Shown here piece after piece: positions 1-9,181 of a DNA stretch of 64,000 nucleotides. Source of the DNA: Acidobacteriaceae bacterium (GTDB lineage: Bacteria; Acidobacteriota; Terriglobia; Terriglobales; Acidobacteriaceae); assembly GCA_003152695.1 (NCBI GenBank), contig PMAT01000090.1, forward strand, positions 139,887 to 203,886, written 5' to 3'. Made by a program: the position numbers and the translations under genes. Below the pieces are notes generated by a model. That model was given only the letters and a program-made list of their open reading frames with translations. It made no database searches and was not told the DNA's origin. Position 1 is the stretch's first letter. Each line of letters begins with the position of its first letter.

Positions 1-814
1 TGGCGTAGCAGCCGCCTTCGAAGTTGAAAACGTCGGTGGCGCTCCAGCCGTGCTCGTCATCGCCAATCAGGCGGCGGCCGGGATCGGCGGAGAGTGTGGT
101 TTTCCCCGTGCCTGAAAGTCCGAAGAACAGCGCGGTAACGCCATCAGCGCCGACGTTGGCCGAGCAGTGCATGGGAAATACGTTGCGCTCGGGAAGCACG
201 AAGTTCATCACCCCAAAGATGACCTTCTTCATTTCGCCGGCATATTCCGTGCCGCCGATGAGCGCCAGCTTCTTGCTGAAGTTCACCAGCACGAAGACTT
301 CGCCGTTGGTGCCGTCGCGTTTCGGATCGGCCTTGAAGCTGGGCGCGCTCACGATGGTGAATTCGGGTTTGTGGGTCTTGAGCTCTTCCGCGGTCGGACG
401 AATAAATAATTGCCGCACAAAAAGGCTGTGCCAGGCGTACTCGTTGATCACCTGGATGGGCAGGGTGTACTGCGGATCGGCGCCACAAAAGAGGTCCTGG
501 ACAAAAAGCTCTTTGCCTTTCAGATAGTCGAGCACACGCTCATAAAGCGCGTCGAACTTATCGGGCGGGAAGGGCTGGTTGGCGGAGCCCCACGCGATTC
601 TATTTTCGGTTAAGGCGTCCTTGATGGTGAACTTATCTTTGGGAGAACGGCCGGTGCGCTTGCCGGTCCCGGCCACCAGCGAGCCGGCCGCCGCCAGTTC
701 AGCCTCACCACGGCGAAGCGCAGCTTCCACTAGCGGAGCCGGAAACAAGTTGCGGTGTACTTTTCCCTGTCCCAGCAATTGCGTTACTTCGGGAGTTTGC
801 AGACCGGAGGACAT
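1..814 (-). CDS. pckA: ATP-dependent phosphoenolpyruvate carboxykinase (partial, C-terminus outside window)
   Basis: Converts oxaloacetate and ATP to phosphoenolpyruvate, ADP and CO2, a cytosolic gluconeogenic step. About 271 N-terminal residues are present; the gene runs off the left edge. The reading frame gives the family signatures [13 protein letters not shown] near residue 48, then [20 protein letters not shown], and the kinase-1a loop GLSGTGKTT near 232-240, followed by GDDEHGW. The ATG at 814 starts [10 protein letters not shown]; a GGAG-like sequence lies just upstream on the minus strand. It looks like a single-gene unit with its promoter in 815-928. The family usually has about 530 residues, so roughly half is missing only because of the window boundary. 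Confidence 0.95.
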   Translation of the reverse strand, partial: MSSGLQTPEVTQLLGQGKVHRNLFPAPLVEAALRRGEAELAAAGSLVAGTGKRTGRSPKDKFTIKDALTENRIAWGSANQPFPPDKFDALYERVLDYLKGKELFVQDLFCGADPQYTLPIQVINEYAWHSLFVRQLFIRPTAEELKTHKPEFTIVSAPSFKADPKRDGTNGEVFVLVNFSKKLALIGGTEYAGEMKKVIFGVMNFVLPERNVFPMHCSANVGADGVTALFFGLSGTGKTTLSADPGRRLIGDDEHGWSATDVFNFEGGCYA

Positions 815-928
815 GAAAGAGCTCCTAACCCTGAGTTGAAATAGAGATTATAGCGTTTTCAGAATTGCGGCAGTCCGGCGACTACGAGAAGAGGCGTAGC
901 GAAATATTACAGGCCCTGGACTGAGACA

Positions 929-1324
929 TCAGCGGGTTACAAGTTGGTGGGCTTCGTCCAAAATCGCCTGCAGATGATCGAGCGTCTCCTGGACAGTCAA
1001 GCTGCACATCTCACGGCCGTTGTCTTCGCCCGATTCGATTGCCCACTTCAAGTAATGGCCCGCTATCTGCACGGCCATCGGATCGGTGATAACGTTCCCC
1101 GTCTGCCGGTGACACTCCACCCACGCAGGATGGGGAAGTGCAATCCAAACCGGGCGCTCGTCCACCAGAAACTTAATGTCAACCGCGTCCGCGTGCCGTG
1201 TGGCAATGGCAACAATCAGCGCCTGATACCGGCAGTGCACGGGCTTGCCCGTCCAGCGATTGATCGCCTGGAAGTCGTCGTACATATCCTTAGAACTATA
1301 GCCGACCCGCAGCGACTGGGGCAA
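929..1324 (-). CDS. Hypothetical protein, 131 residues
   Basis: I do not recognise the family. The reading frame encodes a soluble, mixed-composition protein with no signal peptide or membrane segment, including a central IKFLVDERPVWIALPHPAW stretch and a C-terminal helix-like region. The longest frame starts at TTG; an internal ATG (codon 14, start of MYDDFQAINRW) is the only in-frame Met near the start, so the true protein may be about 118 residues. It lies between pckA and the HtrA-like protease on the same strand. Length and amino-acid make-up look like a real gene, but there is no functional clue. Confidence 0.6.
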   Translation of the reverse strand: MPQSLRVGYSSKDMYDDFQAINRWTGKPVHCRYQALIVAIATRHADAVDIKFLVDERPVWIALPHPAWVECHRQTGNVITDPMAVQIAGHYLKWAIESGEDNGREMCSLTVQETLDHLQAILDEAHQLVTR

Positions 1325-1403
1325 TCATCCCGACGACAGGATTGCCCGCGTGCGGAATTGTTGACCTTTGATATGAGCGTTCGCTAGGCCCGGCACGCGA
1401 CGA

Positions 1404-2543
1404 TCAGGTGCGTTCTCTCGCCTCGCCGAGAACGACTTTCACATCCATCTTGCGCTTGGCGCGGTAGATAGTGACGGTGACGGTATCGCCGGCACGATGT
1501 TTATTCATCACATTCGCCAGGTCCTGCTGCTCGCCAATGGGATCGCCGTTGATGGCAACGATCAAATCGCCACCTATCATGATTGGCGCATTTCCCAGAT
1601 ACGCGCGTTGGTTACCACCGCGCAAACCAGCCTGTTCGGCAGCCCCACCGGGAATCGTGCGGACGATCAGAACACCATAATCGGCAGGTAGGCCCATCTC
1701 CTGAGCCAACTCTGGTCCGATCGGCAACGTGGTTATACCCAACGTAGGCCGCCGCACCGTGCCCAACGTGATCAGGTCGTTGAGTACAGCCTTGGCCACA
1801 TTGATGGGAATGGCAAAGCCAATGCCCGCGCTCTGGTTGGAACCTCCAGTGGCAATCAAGCTGTTGATGCCGATGACTTCGCCGTGCGAGTTCAACAGCG
1901 GCCCGCCGGAGTTTCCAGGATTGATCGCCGCATCGGTCTGAATGGCCTCCTCGATGTACGAACCTTCCGGGCTGCGGATGGGGCGCAGTGAGCTAATGAT
2001 GCCGCGCGTCATCGTTCCCGCAAGTCCAAACGGGTTTCCGATGGCGAAGGTCTTCTGGCCGACCTGAAGATTCTTGGAATCGCCAAGTACGGCGGGAACT
2101 ACGCCGGGCGCGTCAATTTTGACGACCGCCAGGTCATGTCCGCGGTCGCGTCCGATCACCTCCGCCTTGTAGGTTCTCTTGTTGTGCAGAGTCACTTCCA
2201 CCTGCGTGGCGTTGCCGACCACGTGATAGTTGGTGAGAACGTGTCCTTCCTTATCGATGATGAAGCCGGAACCCTGGCCCTCCTCGGGCACCGGCCCGTA
2301 GAAGAAGTCGTACGCCACCGTTTTCGAGGTGATGTTGACGACCGATGGGATGGCCTTGTGATAGACATCAATATTATTGCGCTCGTCGGCATCAAGCGTC
2401 TCAGGGCCAGCAGCCTCACTAAGTTCGATGTGCGTGGGCCGGGAGATCAGGGCCTCCGGCATGACCCCGCTGTGATGGGTCGTGTACCAGTAGAAGGCCC
2501 CCACTAGAATTATTGCGAGAAGAAACGGCCGTGCGAATTTCAT
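1404..2543 (-). CDS. HtrA/DegP-like trypsin-type serine protease with PDZ domain
   Basis: Periplasmic quality-control protease of the S1C family. The N-terminus (about residues 5-20) is an uncleaved signal-anchor segment. The protease domain covers roughly 58-260 with the triad His107 (TNYHVVG), Asp137 (GHDLAVVKID) and Ser212 (INPGNSGGP). One PDZ domain follows, about 275-370, containing GGDLIVAINGDPI. At 379 residues with a single PDZ it resembles DegS or the short actinobacterial/acidobacterial forms rather than two-PDZ DegP. It is followed by no close partner; coaE lies upstream on the same strand about 98 bp away. I see no heat-shock promoter. Confidence 0.93.
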   Translation of the reverse strand: MKFARPFLLAIILVGAFYWYTTHHSGVMPEALISRPTHIELSEAAGPETLDADERNNIDVYHKAIPSVVNITSKTVAYDFFYGPVPEEGQGSGFIIDKEGHVLTNYHVVGNATQVEVTLHNKRTYKAEVIGRDRGHDLAVVKIDAPGVVPAVLGDSKNLQVGQKTFAIGNPFGLAGTMTRGIISSLRPIRSPEGSYIEEAIQTDAAINPGNSGGPLLNSHGEVIGINSLIATGGSNQSAGIGFAIPINVAKAVLNDLITLGTVRRPTLGITTLPIGPELAQEMGLPADYGVLIVRTIPGGAAEQAGLRGGNQRAYLGNAPIMIGGDLIVAINGDPIGEQQDLANVMNKHRAGDTVTVTIYRAKRKMDVKVVLGEARERT

Positions 2544-2628
2544 AGTTTTTTGAAGGCAATCACCGCTTCGAAGTTGCCGCCGAGGAATTAGACGACCAAC
2601 CCATAGAAGTGTACCGAATGTGATAAGA

Positions 2629-2659
2629 CAGTAGCCAGTGGTCAGTTCTCAGTTGTTAG
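2629..2659. repeat. Phased 7-bp degenerate repeat (ACTG type) over the coaE stop
   Basis: On the minus strand four consecutive heptamers ACAACTG, AGAACTG, ACCACTG and GCTACTG share a final ACTG. The TGA stop of coaE (2642-2644) lies inside the array, so the last coaE codons are repeat-derived. It belongs to the same kind of element as the arrays at 44375, 57207, 58194, 58433, 60851, 61434 and 62911. Confidence 0.75.
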
Positions 2660-3274
2660 GGACTCAATTCGTTGCAATTCGCGCCAGATGCGCTCGACCT
2701 GCCGCTCCATATCTTCGGCCGAACCGGAGTTGTCCACGATGTAATCCGCGCGCCGTGCCTTCTCTTCGTCGGAGAACTGCGCGGCACTGCGGCGCTCGAC
2801 TTCGGCGCGCGCAACCTCGATCGGGACATTGGCTCGCCGGGCAAAGCGTTCAACTTTTTGCTCGAAGTCGCAGGTCACGACAATGACTTTGCCGAAGTCC
2901 TTGTCAGCTCCGGCCTCGATAAGCAACGCGGCCTCGACAACCGCGATGCCATGCCGATCGCTCTGCTCCACCTCTCCCATCCAGCTATTCTGCCGCTTCA
3001 CGACCTCGGGATGCACGATGGCGTTCAGCTCACCAATGCGGCTGGGAAAAACCAGGTCCGCCAGCTTGCTGCGATTGATGGTGCCGTCTTCATCGAGGAT
3101 TTCGCGGCCGAAGTTGCGAACCACTTTGTCATAGGTGGCAGTCCCGGGAGCGTAAAGCTGATGGGCGAGTCCGTCAGCCTGAAGAAAATGCGCGCCACGC
3201 TTGACCAGCATGGCGGCAATGGACGACTTGCCACAGGCGATGCCGCCCGTCAGTCCTACGCGCAACATGGGCAT
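2642..3274 (-). CDS. coaE: Dephospho-CoA kinase
   Basis: Phosphorylates the 3'-hydroxyl of dephospho-CoA with ATP, the last step of coenzyme A synthesis. The 210-residue length fits the family. The Walker A loop GGIACGKSS sits at about residues 10-18, followed by the substrate-binding stretch QADGLAHQLY and the conserved NAIVHPEV. The lid region RRANVPIEVARAEVERR is also typical. Start is ATG at 3274 or the ATG two codons later (MLRVGLTGG). The extreme C-terminus (SLTTEN) is encoded by the 7-bp repeat array and is probably dispensable. CoA supply is relevant to the phosphopantetheine-dependent synthase further along, but nothing links the loci directly. Confidence 0.96.
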   Translation of the reverse strand: MPMLRVGLTGGIACGKSSIAAMLVKRGAHFLQADGLAHQLYAPGTATYDKVVRNFGREILDEDGTINRSKLADLVFPSRIGELNAIVHPEVVKRQNSWMGEVEQSDRHGIAVVEAALLIEAGADKDFGKVIVVTCDFEQKVERFARRANVPIEVARAEVERRSAAQFSDEEKARRADYIVDNSGSAEDMERQVERIWRELQRIESLTTEN

Positions 3275-3364
3275 ATACGCATCATCGCAAAGTTGAAAGC
3301 GGGCGCCAGCATGAGCCGCTTAGCCCTGATGCAGTATATACATGTTGTTCGCGCGCATCCTTGT

Positions 3365-4306
3365 TTAACGCGTGGCCAGCAGTTCCACCCTTTGCCCACG
3401 GCGCAGCTTGGCCGCCTTCACCGTGTTGCTCATCAGCATGGCGATGGTGAGTGGCCCTATGCCGCCGGGCACAGGAGTCATCGCCCCCGCAACCTCGGCA
3501 ACTTTGGGATGTACATCGCCGATCAGGGTTGAGCCTTTTGCCGCGAAGTCCCGTTCGCGCTTCTCGTTTCCGGCGAAGAACTGCTTGAACTCGGCGGGAT
3601 CGGTGACTGTGTTCATTCCGACATCGATCACGGTCGCGCCGGGCTTGACGAAGTCAGGCGTAATCATCCCAGCCTTGCCGATTGCAGCTACCAGAATGTC
3701 GGCGCGGCGGCAGACTGCCAGCAGGTCCCGCGTCTTGGAATGGCAGACCGTGACCGTGGCATTGCGGTTGAGCAGCAGCATCGCGACGGGCTTGCCAACG
3801 ATGTCGCTGCGCCCGACCACCACCGCTTCGGCGCCGGCGATGGCAATCCCGCTGCGTTTCAGAATTTCGATGATGCCGACGGGCGTACACGGCACCAAGC
3901 CGGGACGCTGGGTCGAGAGATAGCCGACGTTCATGGGATGAAATCCGTCCACGTCCTTCTCCGGCGACACCGCGAGCAGCACCTTCTTGGCGTCCACCTG
4001 GGGAGGCAGAGGCAGTTGCACCAGGATGCCGTCGATCTCATCGCGCCGGTTCAGGTCCTCGACCAGCGCCAAGAGCTCCTCGGTGGTGACGTTGTCGGGA
4101 GGCGTGTGCTTCTCACTGTAGATGCCAAGCTGCTCGCAGCTTTTCACCTTGTTGCGAACGTAAATTTCCGACGCGGGATGGTGGCCCGCCAGCACGACCG
4201 CCAAACCGGGGCGAAGTCCGACCGCTGTCAGCTCCTTCACCTCTTCGCCGACTTCGCTCTTGATCTGCGCCGCGATTCGGGTGCCGTCGAGAATGATGGC
4301 CGACAT
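3365..4306 (-). CDS. folD: Bifunctional methylenetetrahydrofolate dehydrogenase/methenyl-THF cyclohydrolase
   Basis: Interconverts 5,10-methylene-THF, 5,10-methenyl-THF and 10-formyl-THF using NADP+. At 313 residues it is slightly longer than the usual 280-300. The catalytic Lys53 lies in YVRNKVKSCEQLGI (the Lys of the YVxxK motif), the folate-site motif is GILVQLPLP, and the dinucleotide site is VVGRSDIVGKP. PVPGGIGPLTIAMLM near the end is the family signature. It is codirectional with coaE but 90 bp apart. The upstream gene is a secreted protein, so this is probably a one- or two-gene unit of household metabolism. Confidence 0.97.
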   Translation of the reverse strand: MSAIILDGTRIAAQIKSEVGEEVKELTAVGLRPGLAVVLAGHHPASEIYVRNKVKSCEQLGIYSEKHTPPDNVTTEELLALVEDLNRRDEIDGILVQLPLPPQVDAKKVLLAVSPEKDVDGFHPMNVGYLSTQRPGLVPCTPVGIIEILKRSGIAIAGAEAVVVGRSDIVGKPVAMLLLNRNATVTVCHSKTRDLLAVCRRADILVAAIGKAGMITPDFVKPGATVIDVGMNTVTDPAEFKQFFAGNEKRERDFAAKGSTLIGDVHPKVAEVAGAMTPVPGGIGPLTIAMLMSNTVKAAKLRRGQRVELLATR

Positions 4307-4345
4307 TCGATCCTCCCTCTCGTAAAGATTTATCTTATCGCTTCA

Positions 4346-5287
4346 TCAGTGGAAGATTGTTGCGAAGAATGTGCCTACCTTGCTGAAAAATCCGTGCTTC
4401 TGTTCCTTCTGGGCAACCACCGGCGCCGGTCGCTCCGCGTGCGTTTTTTGGGGCGGCGGAGGAGGCAGCACAACCGGGTCAAGCTGCAACGCCTGATTGT
4501 GTTCCAGCTTTAGGGTCGCCACCATCTCGGCGAAGTCCGGTGCGGCATCGACGGCGCGGAAGACCAGCGGCGCGCTAACCGCGATGTGAACATCTTGGTC
4601 CGCTGGAGGCGGCTTGGGAGCGGGCCGTATTGGATTGGATTCCGCAACTGGCGGAGGCGGCGGTGTTGCTTTCGCTACCTGCGTCGGCGGAATCGGCTGC
4701 GATAACGGGCATCCACAATTTTGCTTGGTTGGCGCGGCTTCGCTGAGATGTCCGCCCTTGAATAAGACAGCTTCGTCGGGTTTCACCTGATAGGTGGCAT
4801 CGCCCATGGTTTCGGAAACCACGATAGCGGCCACGTTCCACGGCAAGGACTGAACGCATGTATCCCCTTGCGGGCTCACCTTCACGGCAATGTGCACCGT
4901 GCCCGGACCGGGCAACAGCAGCCGCAAATCCGGGGTCAGCAGCGTGTCCGCCGCGGCGCCCAGCGGATAATTCATCTCCAGATTGCCGCTGTTCAAGCTG
5001 AACATCAGCTCGCGTCCGTTCTGCGATGCGTTAACGGAAAGATTCGTCCCCGAACAAACCAACAGGCTGCCACCCCGCTCCAGCTTGAGGGTGGCGTTTT
5101 GTGCTCCGGCGGCAATCGAGGAGCCGCTTAGGACGCTGGTACCGGAACCGGCGAGAATGACCGATCCTTTCACCCGCGCGTCGGTTGCGTACAACTCGCC
5201 CAAGGTCTGCTGCGCCTCAGCCATGCAGCCCATTCCGAGGGCGAGCACAACTAGCAGGAGCAGAAAGCGATGGAGAGGTGACAGCAT
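4346..5287 (-). CDS. Secreted proline-rich hypothetical protein
   Basis: 313 residues with an N-terminal signal sequence (hydrophobic residues 8-20, cleavage plausible after AEA; a Cys at about 21 does not fit a clean lipobox). The middle (30-180) looks like a beta-rich, FecR/sheath-like domain with two separated cysteines. Residues 190-300 hold two polyproline linkers (PPPPPVAE and LPPPPPQK). The protein ends in a Phe/Lys-rich tail, HGFFSKVGTFFATIFH, which could form an amphipathic helix. I cannot assign a function; envelope-associated scaffold is the most I would infer. It is divergent from the MacB-type permease at 5441. Confidence 0.75.
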   Translation of the reverse strand: MLSPLHRFLLLLVVLALGMGCMAEAQQTLGELYATDARVKGSVILAGSGTSVLSGSSIAAGAQNATLKLERGGSLLVCSGTNLSVNASQNGRELMFSLNSGNLEMNYPLGAAADTLLTPDLRLLLPGPGTVHIAVKVSPQGDTCVQSLPWNVAAIVVSETMGDATYQVKPDEAVLFKGGHLSEAAPTKQNCGCPLSQPIPPTQVAKATPPPPPVAESNPIRPAPKPPPADQDVHIAVSAPLVFRAVDAAPDFAEMVATLKLEHNQALQLDPVVLPPPPPQKTHAERPAPVVAQKEQKHGFFSKVGTFFATIFH

Positions 5288-5440
5288 GAGTCACTGAGTA
5301 TCAAAAATGGGGTAATTCTGACGATAGCACTTGAGGGACGATTCAACAATCCGAGCCGGGGCACTTCTTCCAGCGACGAGGGCAGCTACCCGTGCACGTT
5401 TGAAGCCCCACTCGTGAACGATTACTCTTAAAGCATCTGC

Positions 5441-6682
5441 ATGGCCACTCGTAGCAATAACGGGCGTCCGTATCCGAAACTGGTTTTCGGCGAAACCCTC
5501 AGCGTCGCGGTCCAGACGTTTCGCACCAACAAAATGCGGTTCATTTTGACGGCGCTGGGCATGGTCATCGGGACGGCGTCGCTGATCCTGGTGGTCACCG
5601 TCGGGCTCACTGGCAAGCAGTACATCATTCAGCAGATCCAGAATATCGGCTCGAACATGATGGCAGCAGAGTACGAGGGGGGCAGCAAGTATGGCAGCCA
5701 GAGCTCGAGCGACTGGCTAACGCTCGCGGACTGGGATGCGGTGCGTGAGCGAGTGCCAGGCATCAGTGCGTCCTCGCCGATGATCGAGTTTCACGATCAG
5801 GTCCCCATCCCTGGCGGCCAGCAACGCGAGATTGTGGCACTGGGTGTCTCGTGGCAGTACCGCTATGTGCGCAACCTCGATATTCTGGCGGGGCGCTTTT
5901 TCGACGATGACGACACCCGGGCGCGCAACAAAGTCGCGCTCATTACCCAGATTCTTGCCAACACGCTCTACGGGTCCCAAGATGCAGCCATCGGGCGGCA
6001 GATCAAACTCAGCGGCCTCCCCTTCACCGTGATCGGGACCTTCAAGGAACGGGTTGACACCTTTGGCGAGTCGGAAATTTCGGATGACACCACCCTGATT
6101 CCCTACACCGTGGCGCGGTTCTTTACCGCCAGCGATAGCGTGAAACAGTTGTTCTTTTCCGTGTCGGACTCGGCCGAGGTCCCGCGGGCGACCGAAGAAA
6201 TTCATGATGTGCTGCAGTCACGGCATCGCCCCGAATCGGTGTACAAGGTGTACAACCTGACCCAGCTGCTCTCGGTCGCCGTCAAAACCGCGAACACCTT
6301 GACCACCGTGCTGCTGCTGATTTCCGTGCTCACCCTGCTGGTCAGCGGAGTGGGCATCATGAACATCATGCTGGCGACAGTAAATTCCCGCATTCGCGAA
6401 ATTGGCGTGCGCAAAGCGGTCGGGGCCACCAATTCGGAAATTCGTACGCAATTCCTGACGGAGGCGATACTGATATCGCTGGCGGGAGGATTCCTCGGGA
6501 CTCTCCTCGGCCTGGCGCTGCCCTTCTCGATACGATTCATCACCAACTACCGTGTACCTATCTCTGGTTGGTCGGTCATCATCGCGGTGGTGGTTTCCAG
6601 CCTGGTAGGGGTGATCTTTGGCACTGCGCCCGCCGCTCGGGCCGCGAACTTGGACCCGGTGGAAAGCCTGCGCTATGAATAG
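5441..6682 (+). CDS. MacB/FtsX-type ABC transporter permease
   Basis: Inner-membrane subunit of an ABC mechanotransmission system. The N-terminal transmembrane helix (about residues 33-55, after the FxxNKMRFILTALGMVIG motif) is followed by a MacB periplasmic core domain (about 55-285). Three C-terminal helices (about 290-400) carry the family's GVGIMNIMLATVNSRIREIGVRKAVGA motif. At 413 residues it is complete. It has no fused or adjacent ATPase, adaptor or outer-membrane gene, so it stands alone here. The nearest MacB-type ATPases in the window lie at 43659-45189. No clear Shine-Dalgarno sequence precedes the ATG. Its stop codon directly abuts the stop of the convergent next gene. Confidence 0.93.
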   Translation: MATRSNNGRPYPKLVFGETLSVAVQTFRTNKMRFILTALGMVIGTASLILVVTVGLTGKQYIIQQIQNIGSNMMAAEYEGGSKYGSQSSSDWLTLADWDAVRERVPGISASSPMIEFHDQVPIPGGQQREIVALGVSWQYRYVRNLDILAGRFFDDDDTRARNKVALITQILANTLYGSQDAAIGRQIKLSGLPFTVIGTFKERVDTFGESEISDDTTLIPYTVARFFTASDSVKQLFFSVSDSAEVPRATEEIHDVLQSRHRPESVYKVYNLTQLLSVAVKTANTLTTVLLLISVLTLLVSGVGIMNIMLATVNSRIREIGVRKAVGATNSEIRTQFLTEAILISLAGGFLGTLLGLALPFSIRFITNYRVPISGWSVIIAVVVSSLVGVIFGTAPAARAANLDPVESLRYE

Positions 6683-7726
6683 CTATGGTTTGGCGCCGTC
6701 CGTGATTCGCGCGGTAACCAGGCGGGCGGCCTTCACGGCGCTGACCACCTTGCCGGAAAAGACGAAAATTTCGCCCTTTTCCCGCTCCAGGATGTACAGC
6801 GTTCTGCGGTCCTGGGCTGGGTTGTCTTCCACCACGCGAATGGTGAAGCGCGAACCAAGGTAAACCGCGTCCTTCGATGTCGGGACGGCGAGAGCGGAAT
6901 CTGTTCGCATGGCCTCAAATCTGGTGGACGCGAAGGGCTCGAAATCAGGCCGGTTCAGCAATGGCTGGTATATCTCGGGAATCGGCTCATCGGGATTTGT
7001 CGTAGTCCAGTGGTTCGTATTCTTGGCTGAACCAAAGAGCGACCGGGGAGAGCTGCCGTAAGGATCGAAGGCCGTAAACGGGCCGTCCACCACGACCAGC
7101 GATATCCCCTGCAACTCTCGCGGAAGTTGAATCAGGATCTTCTCGGCGACTTGGTATTTCACGCCCTTAAACAGACCGCGCCCAGGCCCTAATCCGTAGG
7201 TCGCCCACACGACATAGTCATATTCCGAACGCATTTCCGGGGTAAATGCCCGCTGATCGAACGGAATGCTGAGCGTCTGAATACGCGCCGATAACAGGTC
7301 CCGCAAAATGTCCGGATCATAGATCTGTTCGTCCACTTCGTAGCACTTGTCGATGAAGCCGAAATCCATCCACTCGGGGCGGCAGGGCCGCACGCTGAGA
7401 TGGAACTCGGCCATCACCTTCTCGAACAGTGCAGGAGGCGTCTGCGAGCCCTCGTGGGGAATCGCGTAATAGTGCCGGCTATTGCGCACGATCGCGGGCG
7501 CAAACGTGGTCAGGAACTCCGCCCGCGCCTCCAGGGTTTCGCGGATGGTCTCGGGGCTGCGCGGATAGTGATATCCCGAATGAATGCGGTACTGATTGAT
7601 GGCGGACGCGGCTCGCAAGATACCGAGCGGATCGAAAAGCTGAACATCGTGGCCGGCCTCGGCCAGACTGATCGCAATGGTCGCGCCGTAGACCCCCGCA
7701 CCCGCGACCGCAACTTTGGCTCTCAT
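6683..7726 (-). CDS. FAD-dependent oxidoreductase (DAO family)
   Basis: 347 residues. The N-terminal dinucleotide-binding motif GAGVYGATIAISLAEAGHDVQLFD (residues 7-30, ending in the acidic residue that binds FAD ribose) places it in the D-amino-acid oxidase/glycine oxidase-like superfamily. RIHSGYHYPRS resembles the flavin-site His region of sugar- or amine-oxidising members. The substrate is unknown. It is encoded on the same strand as the glycosyltransferase at 7748, 21 bp away, so the two are probably cotranscribed, suggesting action on a sugar or glycolipid (inference). Its stop codon is adjacent to the stop of the convergent permease with no spacer. Confidence 0.85.
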   Translation of the reverse strand: MRAKVAVAGAGVYGATIAISLAEAGHDVQLFDPLGILRAASAINQYRIHSGYHYPRSPETIRETLEARAEFLTTFAPAIVRNSRHYYAIPHEGSQTPPALFEKVMAEFHLSVRPCRPEWMDFGFIDKCYEVDEQIYDPDILRDLLSARIQTLSIPFDQRAFTPEMRSEYDYVVWATYGLGPGRGLFKGVKYQVAEKILIQLPRELQGISLVVVDGPFTAFDPYGSSPRSLFGSAKNTNHWTTTNPDEPIPEIYQPLLNRPDFEPFASTRFEAMRTDSALAVPTSKDAVYLGSRFTIRVVEDNPAQDRRTLYILEREKGEIFVFSGKVVSAVKAARLVTARITDGAKP

Positions 7727-7747
7727 TATGACCTTAGACCTCGTTCC

Positions 7748-8902
7748 TTAGGGCCCAGCCTTGGGCGCAACCGGCACCAGGATTCCTTCCCGGATGAAAT
7801 ATTCAACGCCACGCCAGCGGATGGTCTTGCGGCCGAAACTGATTAACCACATGACGAAGGCCATGGCGTCCCACGCTGGTATCAAGGGCATTGTTTTCCA
7901 GAGTCCCGTCTGTTTCATCCCCCAGGCACCAATCAACCACGTCATCGCAACTCGAAGTAAGGCGTAGCCGCCGAGATATCCGACGGCAACCCCCATCGAG
8001 GGATGAGTTGCAATCGCGACGAGAGCCCAGGGCAGACCCAAGGTGAAGATCAACCCGAAATGACCCCACGGCCGCATGAGCCGCATTACCGTCAGCCAGC
8101 GAACCCGTTTGTAAAAGAGATCGCTAAGGGTCGCGAAGTCGGCAACAGTCTGTATCACGTAGGGAACCAGCTTGACCTTATATCCCATTTCAGCGGTCAG
8201 GCGACCTACGCGAAGATCATCGGCTGGACGATTTTCGATGGCCTCGTAGCCACCGAAAGCAGCGACGTTCTTACGTGTGGTAACGATGGTTTGTCCAAAG
8301 GTGAACTTCACCCCGTCCAATTGCCAGGCCACAAAGATTCCGGCCCAGAAGTCGGAAATCATGCCTATCGATTGCAATTCCTGGACGAGAGTGGTTTCTT
8401 TTGTGGAGACATAGGGGCAAGTGGCGGCCCCAACTTTGGGATCGCGGAAAGGCGCGGCCACGGACCGCAAGTAATCAGGCCGGACTCGGACATCGCCGTC
8501 GGTGATTACCAGCAGTTCATGTGCAGCTTCGTTCACCAGCCGCACGAGCCTGGCAATTTTGTCGTTGATTGCCGTACGACCGGAGCCAAACAGCAGACGA
8601 ATACGGCGTTCAGGAAAGTCGTGAATCAGCTTTTCCAGAACGGGTAGCGCCGGATCATCCGCGTCCACACAAAAAAGGATTTCGTATTCGGGATAGTCCT
8701 GGCGGCAGAAGCTGGCGTAATTCTCATAGGCCTCAGGATCGAGTCCGCGGATAGGTTTGAGGCAGCTTATTGGGGGCGTGTAGTCAGAATCCGGGGGGGT
8801 CCGCTGCTGACTCCAGAATCGCGCAGAGCTGTAAAGGGCCAGCAGATAATAAATGCCGGGAATGGCAGCAATAGCGAGGACTATGTAGCTGAGGACCGTC
8901 AA
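7748..8902 (-). CDS. Ceramide glucosyltransferase-like (HpnI-type) family 2 glycosyltransferase
   Basis: 384-residue membrane glycosyltransferase. An N-terminal membrane helix (residues 3-25) is followed by a GT-A domain with the conserved acidic motifs of the ceramide glucosyltransferase class: VDADD (about 79-83), TDGDVRV (about 134), ADDLRVG and the RxxRW motif KRVRWLTVMR. Two or three C-terminal hydrophobic segments follow. The family includes HpnI, which adds N-acetylglucosamine to bacteriohopanetetrol; I call it HpnI-like on architecture only, since no squalene-hopene cyclase or other hpn gene is present. An FAD oxidoreductase is downstream and an epimerase is divergent, consistent with glycolipid modification. 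Confidence 0.85.
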   Translation of the reverse strand: MTVLSYIVLAIAAIPGIYYLLALYSSARFWSQQRTPPDSDYTPPISCLKPIRGLDPEAYENYASFCRQDYPEYEILFCVDADDPALPVLEKLIHDFPERRIRLLFGSGRTAINDKIARLVRLVNEAAHELLVITDGDVRVRPDYLRSVAAPFRDPKVGAATCPYVSTKETTLVQELQSIGMISDFWAGIFVAWQLDGVKFTFGQTIVTTRKNVAAFGGYEAIENRPADDLRVGRLTAEMGYKVKLVPYVIQTVADFATLSDLFYKRVRWLTVMRLMRPWGHFGLIFTLGLPWALVAIATHPSMGVAVGYLGGYALLRVAMTWLIGAWGMKQTGLWKTMPLIPAWDAMAFVMWLISFGRKTIRWRGVEYFIREGILVPVAPKAGP

Positions 8903-9181
8903 CCCGTCTGCTCTCCAACCATGGGCTTAATTTGTTTCACGGGAACCGGAACCGAGGAAAAACAATCTCGTGGGACAACTTTTCCCGGCGGAAAATAGGA
9001 ACCAAATCGCCTCTGGTTCCGAGCCACTCACAAATCTCTTGAAAGATGGAGTGTAACATGTGAGGAAATCCCCCGTCGAACGGTAGCATGGCCCAGCCGT
9101 GCTGCGTGGGACCGCCTGGCTCTCCGCGGTAAGACGTGTCCAGCGGCGAGGCGATGACGGTTGTAACTGGGGTGCGATGGC

